64,000 nucleotides of DNA from contig JAYODD010000005.1 in NCBI GenBank assembly GCA_038106145.1, positions 1 to 64,000 on the forward strand, written 5' to 3'. The notes beneath the pieces were generated by a model. The model worked only from the letters and a program-made list of their open reading frames with translations, was not told the origin of the DNA and made no database searches. The stretch comes from JBFJKD01 sp038106145. GTDB taxonomy: Bacteria; Pseudomonadota; Gammaproteobacteria; Pseudomonadales; Porticoccaceae. A program made the position numbers and the translations under genes. This document shows, one piece after another, positions 17,121 to 24,946 of the stretch. The number at the start of each line of letters is the position of its first letter. The first letter of the stretch is position 1.

Positions 17121-17741
17121 ATGTTTACAGGCATTATTACAGCGCTCGGAGTGGTCGCTGCGAGCGAACGACGGGCCGGGGATCTGCGGGTGCAGATCGA
17201 CACCGGTGATCTGGATCTCGCGGACGTCGCACTGGGTGACAGTGTTGCGGTCAACGGCGTTTGCCTGACGGTGGTGGCGCTACCGGGTATCGGGTTTATT
17301 GCCGATGTGTCGGTGGAAACACTGGATTTGACCACCGTGGGCGCGTGGGCGCCGGGTACGCGAGTCAATCTGGAAAAAGCCCTGACGCCAACTACTCGCC
17401 TCGGCGGGCATTTGGTGAGCGGTCATGTCGATGGCGTTGGCGAGGTGGTGTCGCGGCACGCGGACGCTCGCTCGGTGCGCTTTCGCTTGCGCGCCCCCAC
17501 CCATCTGGCGCGCTATATTGCCCACAAGGGCTCCGTCGCGGTGGACGGCGTCAGTCTGACTGTCAACCGTGTCGACGGCGCTGAGTTCGAACTCAATATT
17601 GTGCCCCATACCCTGGCGCACACGGTGTTCGAGGATTATCAGCCCGGGGTGCGGGTGAATCTGGAGGTGGATGTGATTGCCCGCTACCTCGAGCGCCTGT
17701 TGGGGAACGACAAATCCGGCAGCGACTATTTGGCGCCGTAG
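17121..17741 (+). CDS. ribE: Riboflavin synthase (alpha chain)
   Basis: This 206-residue enzyme dismutates two 6,7-dimethyl-8-ribityllumazine molecules into riboflavin. It consists of two homologous lumazine-binding barrels. The start MFTGIITALGVV is canonical; repeat one has SVAVNGVCLTVV and repeat two has SVAVDGVSLTVN at about residues 136-147. Its ATG abuts the ribD stop. E. coli calls this gene ribC; ribE is the usual name in operons of this type. Nothing unusual is seen. Confidence 0.96.
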   Translation: MFTGIITALGVVAASERRAGDLRVQIDTGDLDLADVALGDSVAVNGVCLTVVALPGIGFIADVSVETLDLTTVGAWAPGTRVNLEKALTPTTRLGGHLVSGHVDGVGEVVSRHADARSVRFRLRAPTHLARYIAHKGSVAVDGVSLTVNRVDGAEFELNIVPHTLAHTVFEDYQPGVRVNLEVDVIARYLERLLGNDKSGSDYLAP

Positions 17742-17777
17742 CGGCATATTCCGCAAATTGTCATAAAGGTTAAAGTG

Positions 17778-18887
17778 ATGAAGCTCAATACCGTTGAAGA
17801 ACTGATCGATGATATTCGCCAGGGTAAGATGGTCATCCTGATGGACGATGAAGATCGGGAGAATGAGGGCGACCTGGTGATTGCCGCGCAATGTGTGCGT
17901 GCCGAGCACATTAATTTCATGGCCCGGTACGCCCGTGGACTCATCTGCATGACGTTGACGGAACAGCGTTGCCGACAGCTGGCGCTGCCGTTGATGGTAA
18001 CCAGTAACAAAGCCAGCCACGGCACCAATTTCACGGTGTCCATCGAGGCTGCGGAAGGTGTCACCACAGGTATTTCGGCTGCGGATCGCGCACTTACTGT
18101 GCAGGTGGCGGCCGCCAAAAATGCCACCCCCGACGATATTGTGCAGCCCGGCCATATCTTTCCACTGCGCGCCCAGGAGGGCGGTGTGCTAAGTCGCGCG
18201 GGACATACCGAAGCGGGTTGCGATCTGGCGCGCCTTGCCGGGTACGAGCCGGCCTCGGTCATCGTGGAAATTATGAACGACGACGGCACCATGGCGCGGC
18301 GGCCCGATCTGGAAGCATTTGCCGTACAACACGGTATTAAAATGGGGACCATCGCCGATCTGATTCATTATCGGGTGGTCAACGAGCGTACCCTGAAGTG
18401 TATTGGCGAACGTCAAATTGACACTGCCTTCGGTGAATTTACCCTTAAAACCTATCTGGATACGGCCCGGAAAAACAAGCATTTTGCGCTGGTGAAAGGG
18501 GAAATTTCCGCCGACAAACCGATACCCATTCGCGTCCATATTCCGAGTACCGGGCGGGATATTTTGTCGGTGGAGCGCACCGGGCCGTACCCAACGTGGA
18601 CGATCCGCAAAGCCATGCAAAAAGTCGCTGAAGAAGGTTGCGGTGCGATCGTGTTACTACACCACCCCGAGACGTTCGACGAGATTGAGGAGGAGCTTAA
18701 CGCGTTGCAGCTTAACCAGAGCAAGGTGCGCAGCGCCGCGGAAATGGTGTATCTACAGGTTGGTGCAGGCTCGCAAATATTGCGGGATCTGGGGGTAAAA
18801 AAAATGCGCGTCATGAGCGCGCCGTTTCGCTTTAATGCAATTTCCGGCTTTGATCTGGAAGTTGTCGACTATATTGAATGCCCCTGA
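17778..18887 (+). CDS. ribBX: 3,4-dihydroxy-2-butanone-4-phosphate synthase with degenerate GCHII-like domain (RibBX)
   Basis: This 369-residue protein converts ribulose-5-phosphate into the four-carbon unit of riboflavin. The N-terminal RibB domain (1-203) is intact, with DDEDRENEGD at 23-32, RGLICM, and RAGHTEA at 140-146. The C-terminal half (about 208-369) has the fold outline of GTP cyclohydrolase II. It lacks the zinc cysteines (the usual HSECLTGD and RCDCG motifs), reading VHIPSTGRDILSVERTG at 253-269 instead. GTP cyclohydrolase II activity is therefore not expected, and a separate ribA should exist elsewhere. This matches the RibBX variant described in Proteobacteria. ATG 17778 is preferred over the adjacent GTG at 17775. 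No FMN riboswitch fits in the 36-nt leader. Confidence 0.92.
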   Translation: MKLNTVEELIDDIRQGKMVILMDDEDRENEGDLVIAAQCVRAEHINFMARYARGLICMTLTEQRCRQLALPLMVTSNKASHGTNFTVSIEAAEGVTTGISAADRALTVQVAAAKNATPDDIVQPGHIFPLRAQEGGVLSRAGHTEAGCDLARLAGYEPASVIVEIMNDDGTMARRPDLEAFAVQHGIKMGTIADLIHYRVVNERTLKCIGERQIDTAFGEFTLKTYLDTARKNKHFALVKGEISADKPIPIRVHIPSTGRDILSVERTGPYPTWTIRKAMQKVAEEGCGAIVLLHHPETFDEIEEELNALQLNQSKVRSAAEMVYLQVGAGSQILRDLGVKKMRVMSAPFRFNAISGFDLEVVDYIECP

Positions 18888-18935
18888 GTGCGCGCGGTCC
18901 TGGTGGTGCGCGGCGGAAACTAAACTGGATATGTT

Positions 18936-19412
18936 ATGAGTGAATTTCGACCGATAGAAGGCTCATTTGAGTCTGGCAATGCTCGCTTCGCGATTGTGGT
19001 TAGCCGCTGGAACAGGGATATTACCGAGAATCTTCTCGCCGGAGCATTGCGCGCCCTGGCGCGCCACGGCGTCACCGCAGAGCGTATTCAGGTGGTGCGC
19101 GTTCCCGGGGCGTTTGAATTGCCGCTGGCGGCGCTGAAGCTGGCCGATAGCGGTAACTATCAGGCGATCATTACCCTTGGCTGCATTATCCGCGGTGGGA
19201 CGCCGCATTTTGAGTATGTGTGCGGTGAATGCGCGCGGGGTATCGGCGAAGTCGCGTTGGCGACAGAGTTGCCAGTGGCTTTTGGCGTACTGACCACGGA
19301 CAACCTGCAGCAGGCGGAGGAGCGCTCAGGAGCAGGACAGGATAATAAAGGCGAAGAGGCGGCCCTCACCGCGCTGGAAATGGTGTCGTTGTGCAAAGAG
19401 CTGGAGGCCTGA
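18936..19412 (+). CDS. ribH: 6,7-dimethyl-8-ribityllumazine synthase
   Basis: This 158-residue enzyme condenses the ribityl-aminopyrimidine with dihydroxybutanone phosphate, the penultimate riboflavin step. Characteristic motifs are FAIVVSRWN near the N-terminus, RVPGAFELPLA, the GCIIRGGTPHFEYVC segment with the catalytic His, and PVAFGVLTTDNLQQAEERSG. Family length is normal, and it would form an icosahedral or pentameric shell. It stands 48 nt after ribBX and 3 nt before nusB, inside the operon. Confidence 0.96.
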   Translation: MSEFRPIEGSFESGNARFAIVVSRWNRDITENLLAGALRALARHGVTAERIQVVRVPGAFELPLAALKLADSGNYQAIITLGCIIRGGTPHFEYVCGECARGIGEVALATELPVAFGVLTTDNLQQAEERSGAGQDNKGEEAALTALEMVSLCKELEA

Positions 19413-19415
19413 TCG

Positions 19416-19868
19416 GTGGCTGCCGCACCCCTGCCTTCCACCCGCAAGAAAGCGCGCCACCTGCTGGTGCAGGCCCTCTATCAATGGCAACTGGCGCAGG
19501 AAGATATTGCCGCCATCGAAGCGCAATTTTACGCCGACCACAGTATGGCCAGGGTGGATACCCAGTTCTTCGGGGAGCTATTGCACGGCATCCCCGCAAA
19601 TCTTGCGGACGTTGATGCCGCTTATGAGCAGTTTCTCGATCGCAAGATGGAAAGTCTCGACCCTGTTTCCCGGGCCGTGCTGCGCCTGGGCACCTACGAG
19701 CTGATGTATCGCATTGACGTTCCCTATAAAGTTGCCATTAACGAATCCGTCAATCTGGCGAAGACCTTTGGCCCGAGCGAGGCGCATAAATACATTAACG
19801 GCATTCTCGACAAGGTTGCGGGCATCACCCGGCGGATCGAATTGTCGGCGGGTCGGGCGCGCGGCTGA
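19416..19868 (+). CDS. nusB: Transcription antitermination factor NusB
   Basis: This 150-residue all-helical RNA-binding protein acts with NusE (S10) at boxA sites of rRNA operons. The N-terminal TRKKARHLLVQALYQWQLA is the arginine-rich RNA-binding helix; the C-terminal part has DVPYKVAINESVNLAKTFG and KYINGILDKVA. It starts at GTG 19416, with GGAGG 7 nt upstream inside the end of ribH. The ribH-nusB-thiL order is standard for gammaproteobacteria. Confidence 0.96.
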   Translation: MAAAPLPSTRKKARHLLVQALYQWQLAQEDIAAIEAQFYADHSMARVDTQFFGELLHGIPANLADVDAAYEQFLDRKMESLDPVSRAVLRLGTYELMYRIDVPYKVAINESVNLAKTFGPSEAHKYINGILDKVAGITRRIELSAGRARG

Positions 19869-19900
19869 CGACGGCCGCGCTAACCGGGGCGAGGCACGCG

Positions 19901-20881
19901 ATGGCCACCGATGAATTCAGTCTGATCGACACCTATTTTGCCCGGCAACAGCGGGCTGATGCCGGGGTTGCGCTGGCTATTGGCGACGACTGCGCACTGT
20001 TGTCGCCCACGCCAGGCATGGTCCTGGCGGTTACCACCGACACGCTGGTGGGGGGCGTGCATTTTCCCGATTCAGGTGCCCCCCGCGATATTGGCCAACG
20101 GTCACTGCGGGTCAATTTAAGTGATCTGGCGGCGATGGGCGCCCAACCGCGCTGGTTTCAATTGGCGTTGACGTTACCCCGTGCCGACCCGGAGTGGCTC
20201 GCTGAGTTCAGCGCCGGACTGTTTGCGGTGGCCGAGCACTTTTCCTGCGTGCTGGTGGGTGGCAATATGGCGCGCGGCCCCCTTTCCGTGACCATCACCG
20301 CGCTCGGTGAAATACCGGCGGGAGCGGGGCTAACCCGTAGTGGTGCACAGGTGGGCGACGGCCTGTATGTGACGGGCTCCTTGGGGGATGCGGCGGCCGG
20401 GCTTGCTCTACTAAAGGCTAATAAAAATAATGGTAATTCTGAAAGTGAACATTCGCTTACAACGTACCTACTGGGCCGTTACTGGCGCCCGACGCCACGC
20501 CTGGCGGAGGGGCTGCTGCTGCGCGGAATTGCCTCCGCAGCCGTCGATATTTCAGATGGGTTGTTAGCGGATCTGGGCCATATCGCGCGGAGTAGTGGGG
20601 TCGGTGCCGAGATAGAGGGAGCTCTGGTTCCCCTGTCCGAAAACCTGATAAATATGGTCGGGCGACACCAGGCGCTGGAATGGGCGCTATCTGCGGGGGA
20701 TGACTACGAGCTGTGTTTCACGGTGCCTGAACGGCAGCTTGCGCAGTTGGCGACGTTAACCGACAGCGGGCAACTAATGGCTACCAGGATCGGAACCGTA
20801 GTGGCGGACAGCGGAGTGAGTTGGCGCGATGGCGACGGCAAACTGAATGTTGCAACCAGTTCCGGCTACCGCCATTTTTGA
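19901..20881 (+). CDS. thiL: Thiamine-monophosphate kinase
   Basis: This 326-residue ATP-dependent kinase makes thiamine diphosphate from thiamine monophosphate. It belongs to the PurM/AIR-synthase-like family: IGDDCALL binds ATP-Mg near residues 27-34, TTDTLVGGVHF follows, and GGNMARGP and SAGDDYELCF are conserved later. A short stretch near residues 171-185 (KANKNNGNSESEH) is less conserved and AT-richer than the rest, probably a surface loop. It is cytoplasmic and co-transcribed with nusB and pgpA. Confidence 0.95.
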   Translation: MATDEFSLIDTYFARQQRADAGVALAIGDDCALLSPTPGMVLAVTTDTLVGGVHFPDSGAPRDIGQRSLRVNLSDLAAMGAQPRWFQLALTLPRADPEWLAEFSAGLFAVAEHFSCVLVGGNMARGPLSVTITALGEIPAGAGLTRSGAQVGDGLYVTGSLGDAAAGLALLKANKNNGNSESEHSLTTYLLGRYWRPTPRLAEGLLLRGIASAAVDISDGLLADLGHIARSSGVGAEIEGALVPLSENLINMVGRHQALEWALSAGDDYELCFTVPERQLAQLATLTDSGQLMATRIGTVVADSGVSWRDGDGKLNVATSSGYRHF

Positions 20882-20893
20882 GGACTGAGTCCC

Positions 20894-21385
20894 ATGCGTT
20901 CATCCACGCCCACCTTCGGACAACTGTTGCGCAATCCGTTGTTATTGTTGGCCTTTGGCTTTGGCAGCGGGCTGTCGCCAAAAGCGCCGGGCACGGCGGG
21001 AACGCTGGTCGCCGTGGCACTTTTTCCGGTGCTCGCTCAGTTGCCACTGACGATTTACCTGTCGCTGCTGCTGCTGGTGGTGATAGCGGGTGTCGGTATC
21101 TGCGGCTATGCCGCGCGCAAGCTGGGTGTGCACGATCACGGAGGTATCGTCTGGGACGAACTGGCTGGCTTCTGGTTGGCCATGACCGCCCTCCCCGCCA
21201 CCTGGCCCTGGCTGCTGGCAGGTTTTGTACTCTTCCGGTTCTTTGATATCGTCAAACCCTGGCCGATCAGCTGGCTGGACCGAAACGTCAGCGGCGGACT
21301 GGGCATTATGCTCGACGATCTGGCAGCAGGGGCGTTGACCTGGGTGGTATTAACCCTGATCGTAATGACGGGCTTGATGGGATAA
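20894..21385 (+). CDS. pgpA: Phosphatidylglycerophosphatase A
   Basis: This 163-residue inner-membrane phosphatase removes phosphate from phosphatidylglycerophosphate to give phosphatidylglycerol. Family motifs are GFGSGLSPKAPGTAGTL near the N-terminus, the HDHGGIVWDELAGFW acidic site, and FRFFDIVKPWPISWLDR. Hydrophobic segments at about 15-55 and 100-120 and at the C-terminus anchor it. It follows thiL by 12 nt, the same order as in E. coli. Confidence 0.95.
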   Translation: MRSSTPTFGQLLRNPLLLLAFGFGSGLSPKAPGTAGTLVAVALFPVLAQLPLTIYLSLLLLVVIAGVGICGYAARKLGVHDHGGIVWDELAGFWLAMTALPATWPWLLAGFVLFRFFDIVKPWPISWLDRNVSGGLGIMLDDLAAGALTWVVLTLIVMTGLMG

Positions 21386-21389
21386 CGGC

Positions 21390-22028
21390 ATGAGATATTT
21401 ATTGATTGCGCTGGGGATGCTGGCGGTCATGCAAGGCCAGGCGCAGGCGGAAATAGAGATTTTTGTCGATGGCCTGTTTGAAAACAGGGCGGTGCTAACC
21501 ATCAATGGCGAACGTTATTTGATGAAGGTCGGGGATACCCGGGATGGGGTCACGCTGGTGAGCAGCGATAGCCGCAGGGCCGTGGTGGAGGCGAATGGTC
21601 GGCGCGAAGAGCTGCTGCTGTCGCAGCACATCGCCGCCCACTTTAGTGCGGCATCACAGGCGGAAGTGCTGATTCCCAAGGGCCAGGGTGGGCATTATTT
21701 TACGGCGGGGAGCATTAACGGTTATCCGGTGGCATTTATGGTTGATACCGGGGCGACGGAGATCGCCATGAATATGCATCAGGCCCGGCGCCTGGGACTT
21801 GATCTGAAGCGCGGCCAGCCGGGCATGTCTAACACTGCCGGCGGCATCGTGGATACCCTGCAGGTGGTGCTGGCGAAAGTTAATGTGGGCAGTATTACCG
21901 CCCACAATATTGCGGCGACGGTGGTTCTGGGCGATCACCCCACCCAGATCTTATTGGGCAACAGTTTTTTGAGTAAGGTCGAAATCAGCGAACAATCCGG
22001 CGTTATGGTGTTGCGCAAAAAATATTAA
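21390..22028 (+). CDS. Clan AA retropepsin-like aspartic protease, secreted or anchored
   Basis: This 212-residue protein has an N-terminal hydrophobic signal (about 1-19, ending QGQAQA). It has a central low-complexity linker and a C-terminal retropepsin-like domain of the TIGR02281 type. The catalytic triad motif is VAFMVDTGATEIAM at about residues 113-126, with a second conserved segment ILLGNSFLSKV near the end. Family members act as single-aspartate homodimers in the periplasm; substrates are mostly unknown. It begins 4 nt after pgpA and closes the riboflavin operon. A short hairpin follows. Confidence 0.85.
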   Translation: MRYLLIALGMLAVMQGQAQAEIEIFVDGLFENRAVLTINGERYLMKVGDTRDGVTLVSSDSRRAVVEANGRREELLLSQHIAAHFSAASQAEVLIPKGQGGHYFTAGSINGYPVAFMVDTGATEIAMNMHQARRLGLDLKRGQPGMSNTAGGIVDTLQVVLAKVNVGSITAHNIAATVVLGDHPTQILLGNSFLSKVEISEQSGVMVLRKKY

Positions 22029-22068
22029 CGCTGATCAACCCTGTGCCCGTGCTCGGCGGTGGGTCGCA

Positions 22069-22084
22069 GCCTGTCGCTACAGGC
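22069..22084. terminator. Stem-loop at the convergent protease/FadL gene ends
   Basis: GCCTGT and ACAGGC (22069-22074 and 22079-22084) form a 6-bp stem with a 4-nt loop. It lies between converging genes and overlaps the last codons of the FadL-like gene. No T-run follows, so this is a weak call. Confidence 0.35.
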
Positions 22085-23402
22085 GCTTGCTCCAGCCGAT
22101 AAACAATGTGTCCACATAAGGCTTGACAGATTCCTCGCCGCCGATGCCCAATCCCGCGGTCGCCGAAGGTCCGCGGTATTCATCCTCGACGAATTTTCCA
22201 TAGGCGACATGTAACTCGGATTTCTGATCAAGGGTCCAGCTTAGCCCCAGGGTGTATTGGTCGACCGGATTCGGCGCCAGCATATTGAAGGTTACGGTGT
22301 TAATGTCTTCGCTGTCGTTGGGGCGACGGCCATAGGCGTATCCGGCGCGTAAAGTCAGGCGTTTGGTGGCGGCATATTCAACGCCCAGGCGGTAAATATT
22401 CTGGCTGTCCCAGCTGAAGCCGCTGCCGTTGCTACTGCCCAGGGGGCTGCCGCCGGGTTTCAGTGAATTGAGATTGCCGTTGTGCAGCGCGTTAATTTCC
22501 CCCCAGTTAACCCGCTGTATATCCAGCGCGATAAGCCAGCCGGGGGCGGGTTTTATGGCGGCCCCGATACTGTAATTGGATGGAATGTCGAAAGCGCCAC
22601 TGTCGGCAAATAGTCCTTTGTACTTGTCAAAATCCTGCATGTAGACCCGGGTCGAATAGGCCGCACCAAGATCGAGCCAGGGGGTAATCTGTCCGTACCA
22701 GCCAACGCGTACACCAAAGCCGAATGCCTGGTCATAGCCATTATCGGTGACGGCGTCGGGGTACGCCGACAAACCCTGGAATGCCTGCAATCCGTACACT
22801 TTGACCCGTTGGTAGGCGAGCAATGCGGTGATGCCAACGCTGTGTTGTGGGGCAAACTTCCACCCGAAGGTGGGGGCCACGATCACCTGTGCCAGGTCGA
22901 AGCCCAATTTGCCACAGCCCAGCAGAAAGTTGGCCGGCGCTTCGCCACATCTTGTGGGATTGAAGTTGCTGCCGGGGACACCGTTGTCGTCATTGTATTC
23001 CGTGTTGAGCCCGCCGTTGCCATACAGGGTGACCCCCCAGGCAAATTCGTCGTTGATGCGGCGGGCGAAGCCGGCCTCCGGCAGGAAGAAAATACTGTTG
23101 CGGCTGGTGCTGTCCATGTCGTAGATGCTGTTACCGGCACCGGTGCGTTCGATCTCTCGATGGGGGGAAAATAATTTGAGACCGGCGTCGATACGGTCTC
23201 CGGCGGCAAACAGTTTGCCGGGGTTGGAGGAGCCCGCAAACCCGTCGAGGCCGGCGGCGGTGGATGCCCCGGCCATCTGGTTGGCATAGGTGCCGTACCC
23301 CAGGACAAAATAACCACCACCCGCCGTGGCGACCCCTGCACTCAGAGCCAACCAAAAGCTCAGCACGACATGGGCGCCGCGCACTAACACGTTTTGCTGC
23401 AT
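22077..23402 (-). CDS. FadL/OmpP1/TodX-family outer-membrane hydrocarbon porin
   Basis: This 441-residue protein has a signal peptide (hydrophobic HVVLSFWLALSAGVATAGG, about 12-30) followed by the FadL hatch-like N-terminus with YGTYANQMAGASTAAGLDG. The last residues are FIGWSKRL; the terminal residue is Leu rather than the usual Phe. FadL-type barrels import long-chain fatty acids or aromatic hydrocarbons by lateral diffusion. I chose ATG 23402, because GGAG lies 6 nt upstream and it gives a proper signal peptide. The promoter region carries a 17-bp tandem repeat. Given the hydrocarbon-type oxygenases 13 kb away, a hydrophobic substrate is plausible but unproven. Confidence 0.88.
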   Translation of the reverse strand: MQQNVLVRGAHVVLSFWLALSAGVATAGGGYFVLGYGTYANQMAGASTAAGLDGFAGSSNPGKLFAAGDRIDAGLKLFSPHREIERTGAGNSIYDMDSTSRNSIFFLPEAGFARRINDEFAWGVTLYGNGGLNTEYNDDNGVPGSNFNPTRCGEAPANFLLGCGKLGFDLAQVIVAPTFGWKFAPQHSVGITALLAYQRVKVYGLQAFQGLSAYPDAVTDNGYDQAFGFGVRVGWYGQITPWLDLGAAYSTRVYMQDFDKYKGLFADSGAFDIPSNYSIGAAIKPAPGWLIALDIQRVNWGEINALHNGNLNSLKPGGSPLGSSNGSGFSWDSQNIYRLGVEYAATKRLTLRAGYAYGRRPNDSEDINTVTFNMLAPNPVDQYTLGLSWTLDQKSELHVAYGKFVEDEYRGPSATAGLGIGGEESVKPYVDTLFIGWSKRL

Positions 23403-23709
23403 GGAAACTCCGCAGGAATTTTTGCGTGATGAAAAAAACTGTTCGTTCCAGAATGTAACACAATCCAGAATGTAACACAATATCGGCGCCTGTTAAATCT
23501 GACCCAGCTGGATCGTTCGGTGTTGCCTGGCTAACCTGTGAAGGTACGGGCCCGTGACAACCCTGCCGGGCCGCGGAACGGGATTTGCTTCTTTACTCGT
23601 GGTATGTGGGGCTACAATGACGCCCCGTACAAGTCTGGACCTGCGCGGGCGGACGCCGCTCGGGTGGGGCCGCCGGTTAGAGCTTTTCCCTTTTTCAGGT
23701 GGAGTGCCA
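23403..23709. other. Divergent intergenic region fadL-like / hisF
   Basis: This 307-nt space holds the 17-bp tandem repeat described separately. On the + strand side it has GGGGCTACAAT at about 23608-23618, whose TACAAT is a possible -10 element for hisF. The hisF frame is open far upstream, but that part has no HisF similarity. I see no other gene. Confidence 0.45.
23448..23481 (-). repeat. 17-bp tandem repeat in the FadL-like gene promoter region
   Basis: CCAGAATGTAACACAAT occurs twice without a gap, at 23448-23464 and 23465-23481, starting 46 nt upstream of the start codon. On the - strand, TTGTGT of the distal copy and TACATT of the proximal copy are 17 nt apart, so the duplication itself builds a sigma-70-like -35/-10 pair. 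It may alternatively be a double operator. Confidence 0.6.
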
Positions 23710-24483
23710 ATGTCGAAATTAGCGAAGCGCATCATTCCCTGTCTCGACGTGGATCGAGGGCGTGTGGTCAAAGGTGTCAAGTTTCTGGATATTCGCGATG
23801 CGGGAGATCCGGTCGAAATTGCCATGCGCTACGACCAGGAGGGGGCTGACGAAATCGCCTTTCTGGATATTACCGCCAGTCACGAAGGTCGCGACACCAC
23901 CATCCATACCGTGGAGCGCATGGCAAGCGAAGTGTTTATTCCCCTCACCGTTGGTGGCGGAATTCGTACACTTGACGACATCAGAGCATTATTAAAGGCT
24001 GGTGCGGACAAAGTGAGTATTAACTCCGCCGCGGTGCAGAATCCCCAACTGGTGTTTCTCGCCGCGGAAAAATTTGGCTCCCAGTGTATCGTCGTGGCCA
24101 TTGACGCCAAGCGCGTCAGTGCCGACGGAGAGACTCCGCGTTGGGAAATATTCACCCATGGGGGGCGGCGCCCGACCGGCATCGATGCCGTGGCGTGGGC
24201 GGTCAAAATGCAGGGGCTGGGCGCGGGTGAGATTCTTCTAACCAGTATGGATCGGGACGGTACGAAAAATGGTTTCGATGTGGGGTTAACACGGGCAGTC
24301 AGCAACGCGGTCAACATACCTGTGATTGCTTCCGGGGGCGTGGGAACGTTGCAACATCTGGTGGACGGTATTCTTGAAGGCGGCGCCGATGCGGTGCTGG
24401 CCGCGAGTATTTTTCACTTTCGGGAATACAGTATTGCCGATGCCAAAGCTTTTATGGCGGAACAACGGATCGAAGTACGCTGA
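23710..24483 (+). CDS. hisF: Imidazole glycerol phosphate synthase, cyclase subunit
   Basis: This 257-residue TIM-barrel protein works with HisH to make imidazole glycerol phosphate and AICAR from PRFAR, a histidine and purine link step. It starts MSKLAKRIIPCLDVDRGRVVKGV with catalytic Asp in CLDVD. It has FLDITAS, IPLTVGGGIR and the second catalytic Asp region ILLTSMDRDGTKNGFD, then VIASGGVG. ATG 23710 is fixed by homology. The other his genes are not adjacent, so this hisF stands apart from hisBHA here. Confidence 0.96.
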   Translation: MSKLAKRIIPCLDVDRGRVVKGVKFLDIRDAGDPVEIAMRYDQEGADEIAFLDITASHEGRDTTIHTVERMASEVFIPLTVGGGIRTLDDIRALLKAGADKVSINSAAVQNPQLVFLAAEKFGSQCIVVAIDAKRVSADGETPRWEIFTHGGRRPTGIDAVAWAVKMQGLGAGEILLTSMDRDGTKNGFDVGLTRAVSNAVNIPVIASGGVGTLQHLVDGILEGGADAVLAASIFHFREYSIADAKAFMAEQRIEVR

Positions 24484-24540
24484 TAGGGGGCGTCGATTAA
24501 GAACGGTGGGCTCCGCCGCCCCCTTACTGCGGTATCTGCT

Positions 24541-24789
24541 TCAGGCGCAGAAACGGGATTCCTGGGAGAGCAGGTCGAGGGTGCGCGGAGACGCGGATGA
24601 GACAAAAGAGATGTACTCGTCGATCCCCCGCCGCGCCAGTTCCAGGGAGTCGAACGGCCCCATGGTTACCCCCTCCCGCGTACCAAAGAACCAGTAGTTG
24701 GAGAGTTTGAAAAAGCGCTCGCTGCGAAACCGTGAGCCGGGTGTTTCAGGCCGGTCGCTGGCACGTCTAAACGTGACTATTCCACTCAT
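24541..24789 (-). CDS. DUF6316 family protein
   Basis: This 82-residue protein is a full-length DUF6316 member. The core pattern is RSERFFKLSNYWFFGTREG, then GPFDSLELARRGIDEYI. It is small and probably cytoplasmic, with no signal sequence. The family is common in Pseudomonas and related gammaproteobacteria and has no known function. It converges with hisF and lies 157 nt upstream of ctpA in the same orientation as the latter. Confidence 0.8.
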   Translation of the reverse strand: MSGIVTFRRASDRPETPGSRFRSERFFKLSNYWFFGTREGVTMGPFDSLELARRGIDEYISFVSSASPRTLDLLSQESRFCA

Positions 24790-24946
24790 GTTTCACACCG
24801 TCGCACGGATATTTTTCGCACGAGCAACCCCATAAGGACCAATATTCAACCGGCTGCAACCAAGCGCACCGCAAACTCATAGTGCAGGCTTTTTGCATAC
24901 CGCCCATAACTTGGTGTTATACCAGAAGGTCAAAATCAGAGCAATC

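Noticed and set aside
17742..17777. Possible FMN riboswitch before ribBX
   Set aside because: The leader is only 36 nt, too short for an RFN element, and no conserved RFN sequence is visible upstream of nrdR either.
23554..23709. N-terminal extension of 52 residues before HisF
   Set aside because: HisF proteins begin at MSKLAKRIIPCLD; the upstream frame contains promoter-like sequence and has no similarity.
24484..24540. GGGGGC and GCCCCC inverted copies between hisF and the DUF6316 gene
   Set aside because: The loop would be 26 nt and there is no T-run; too weak to call a terminator.
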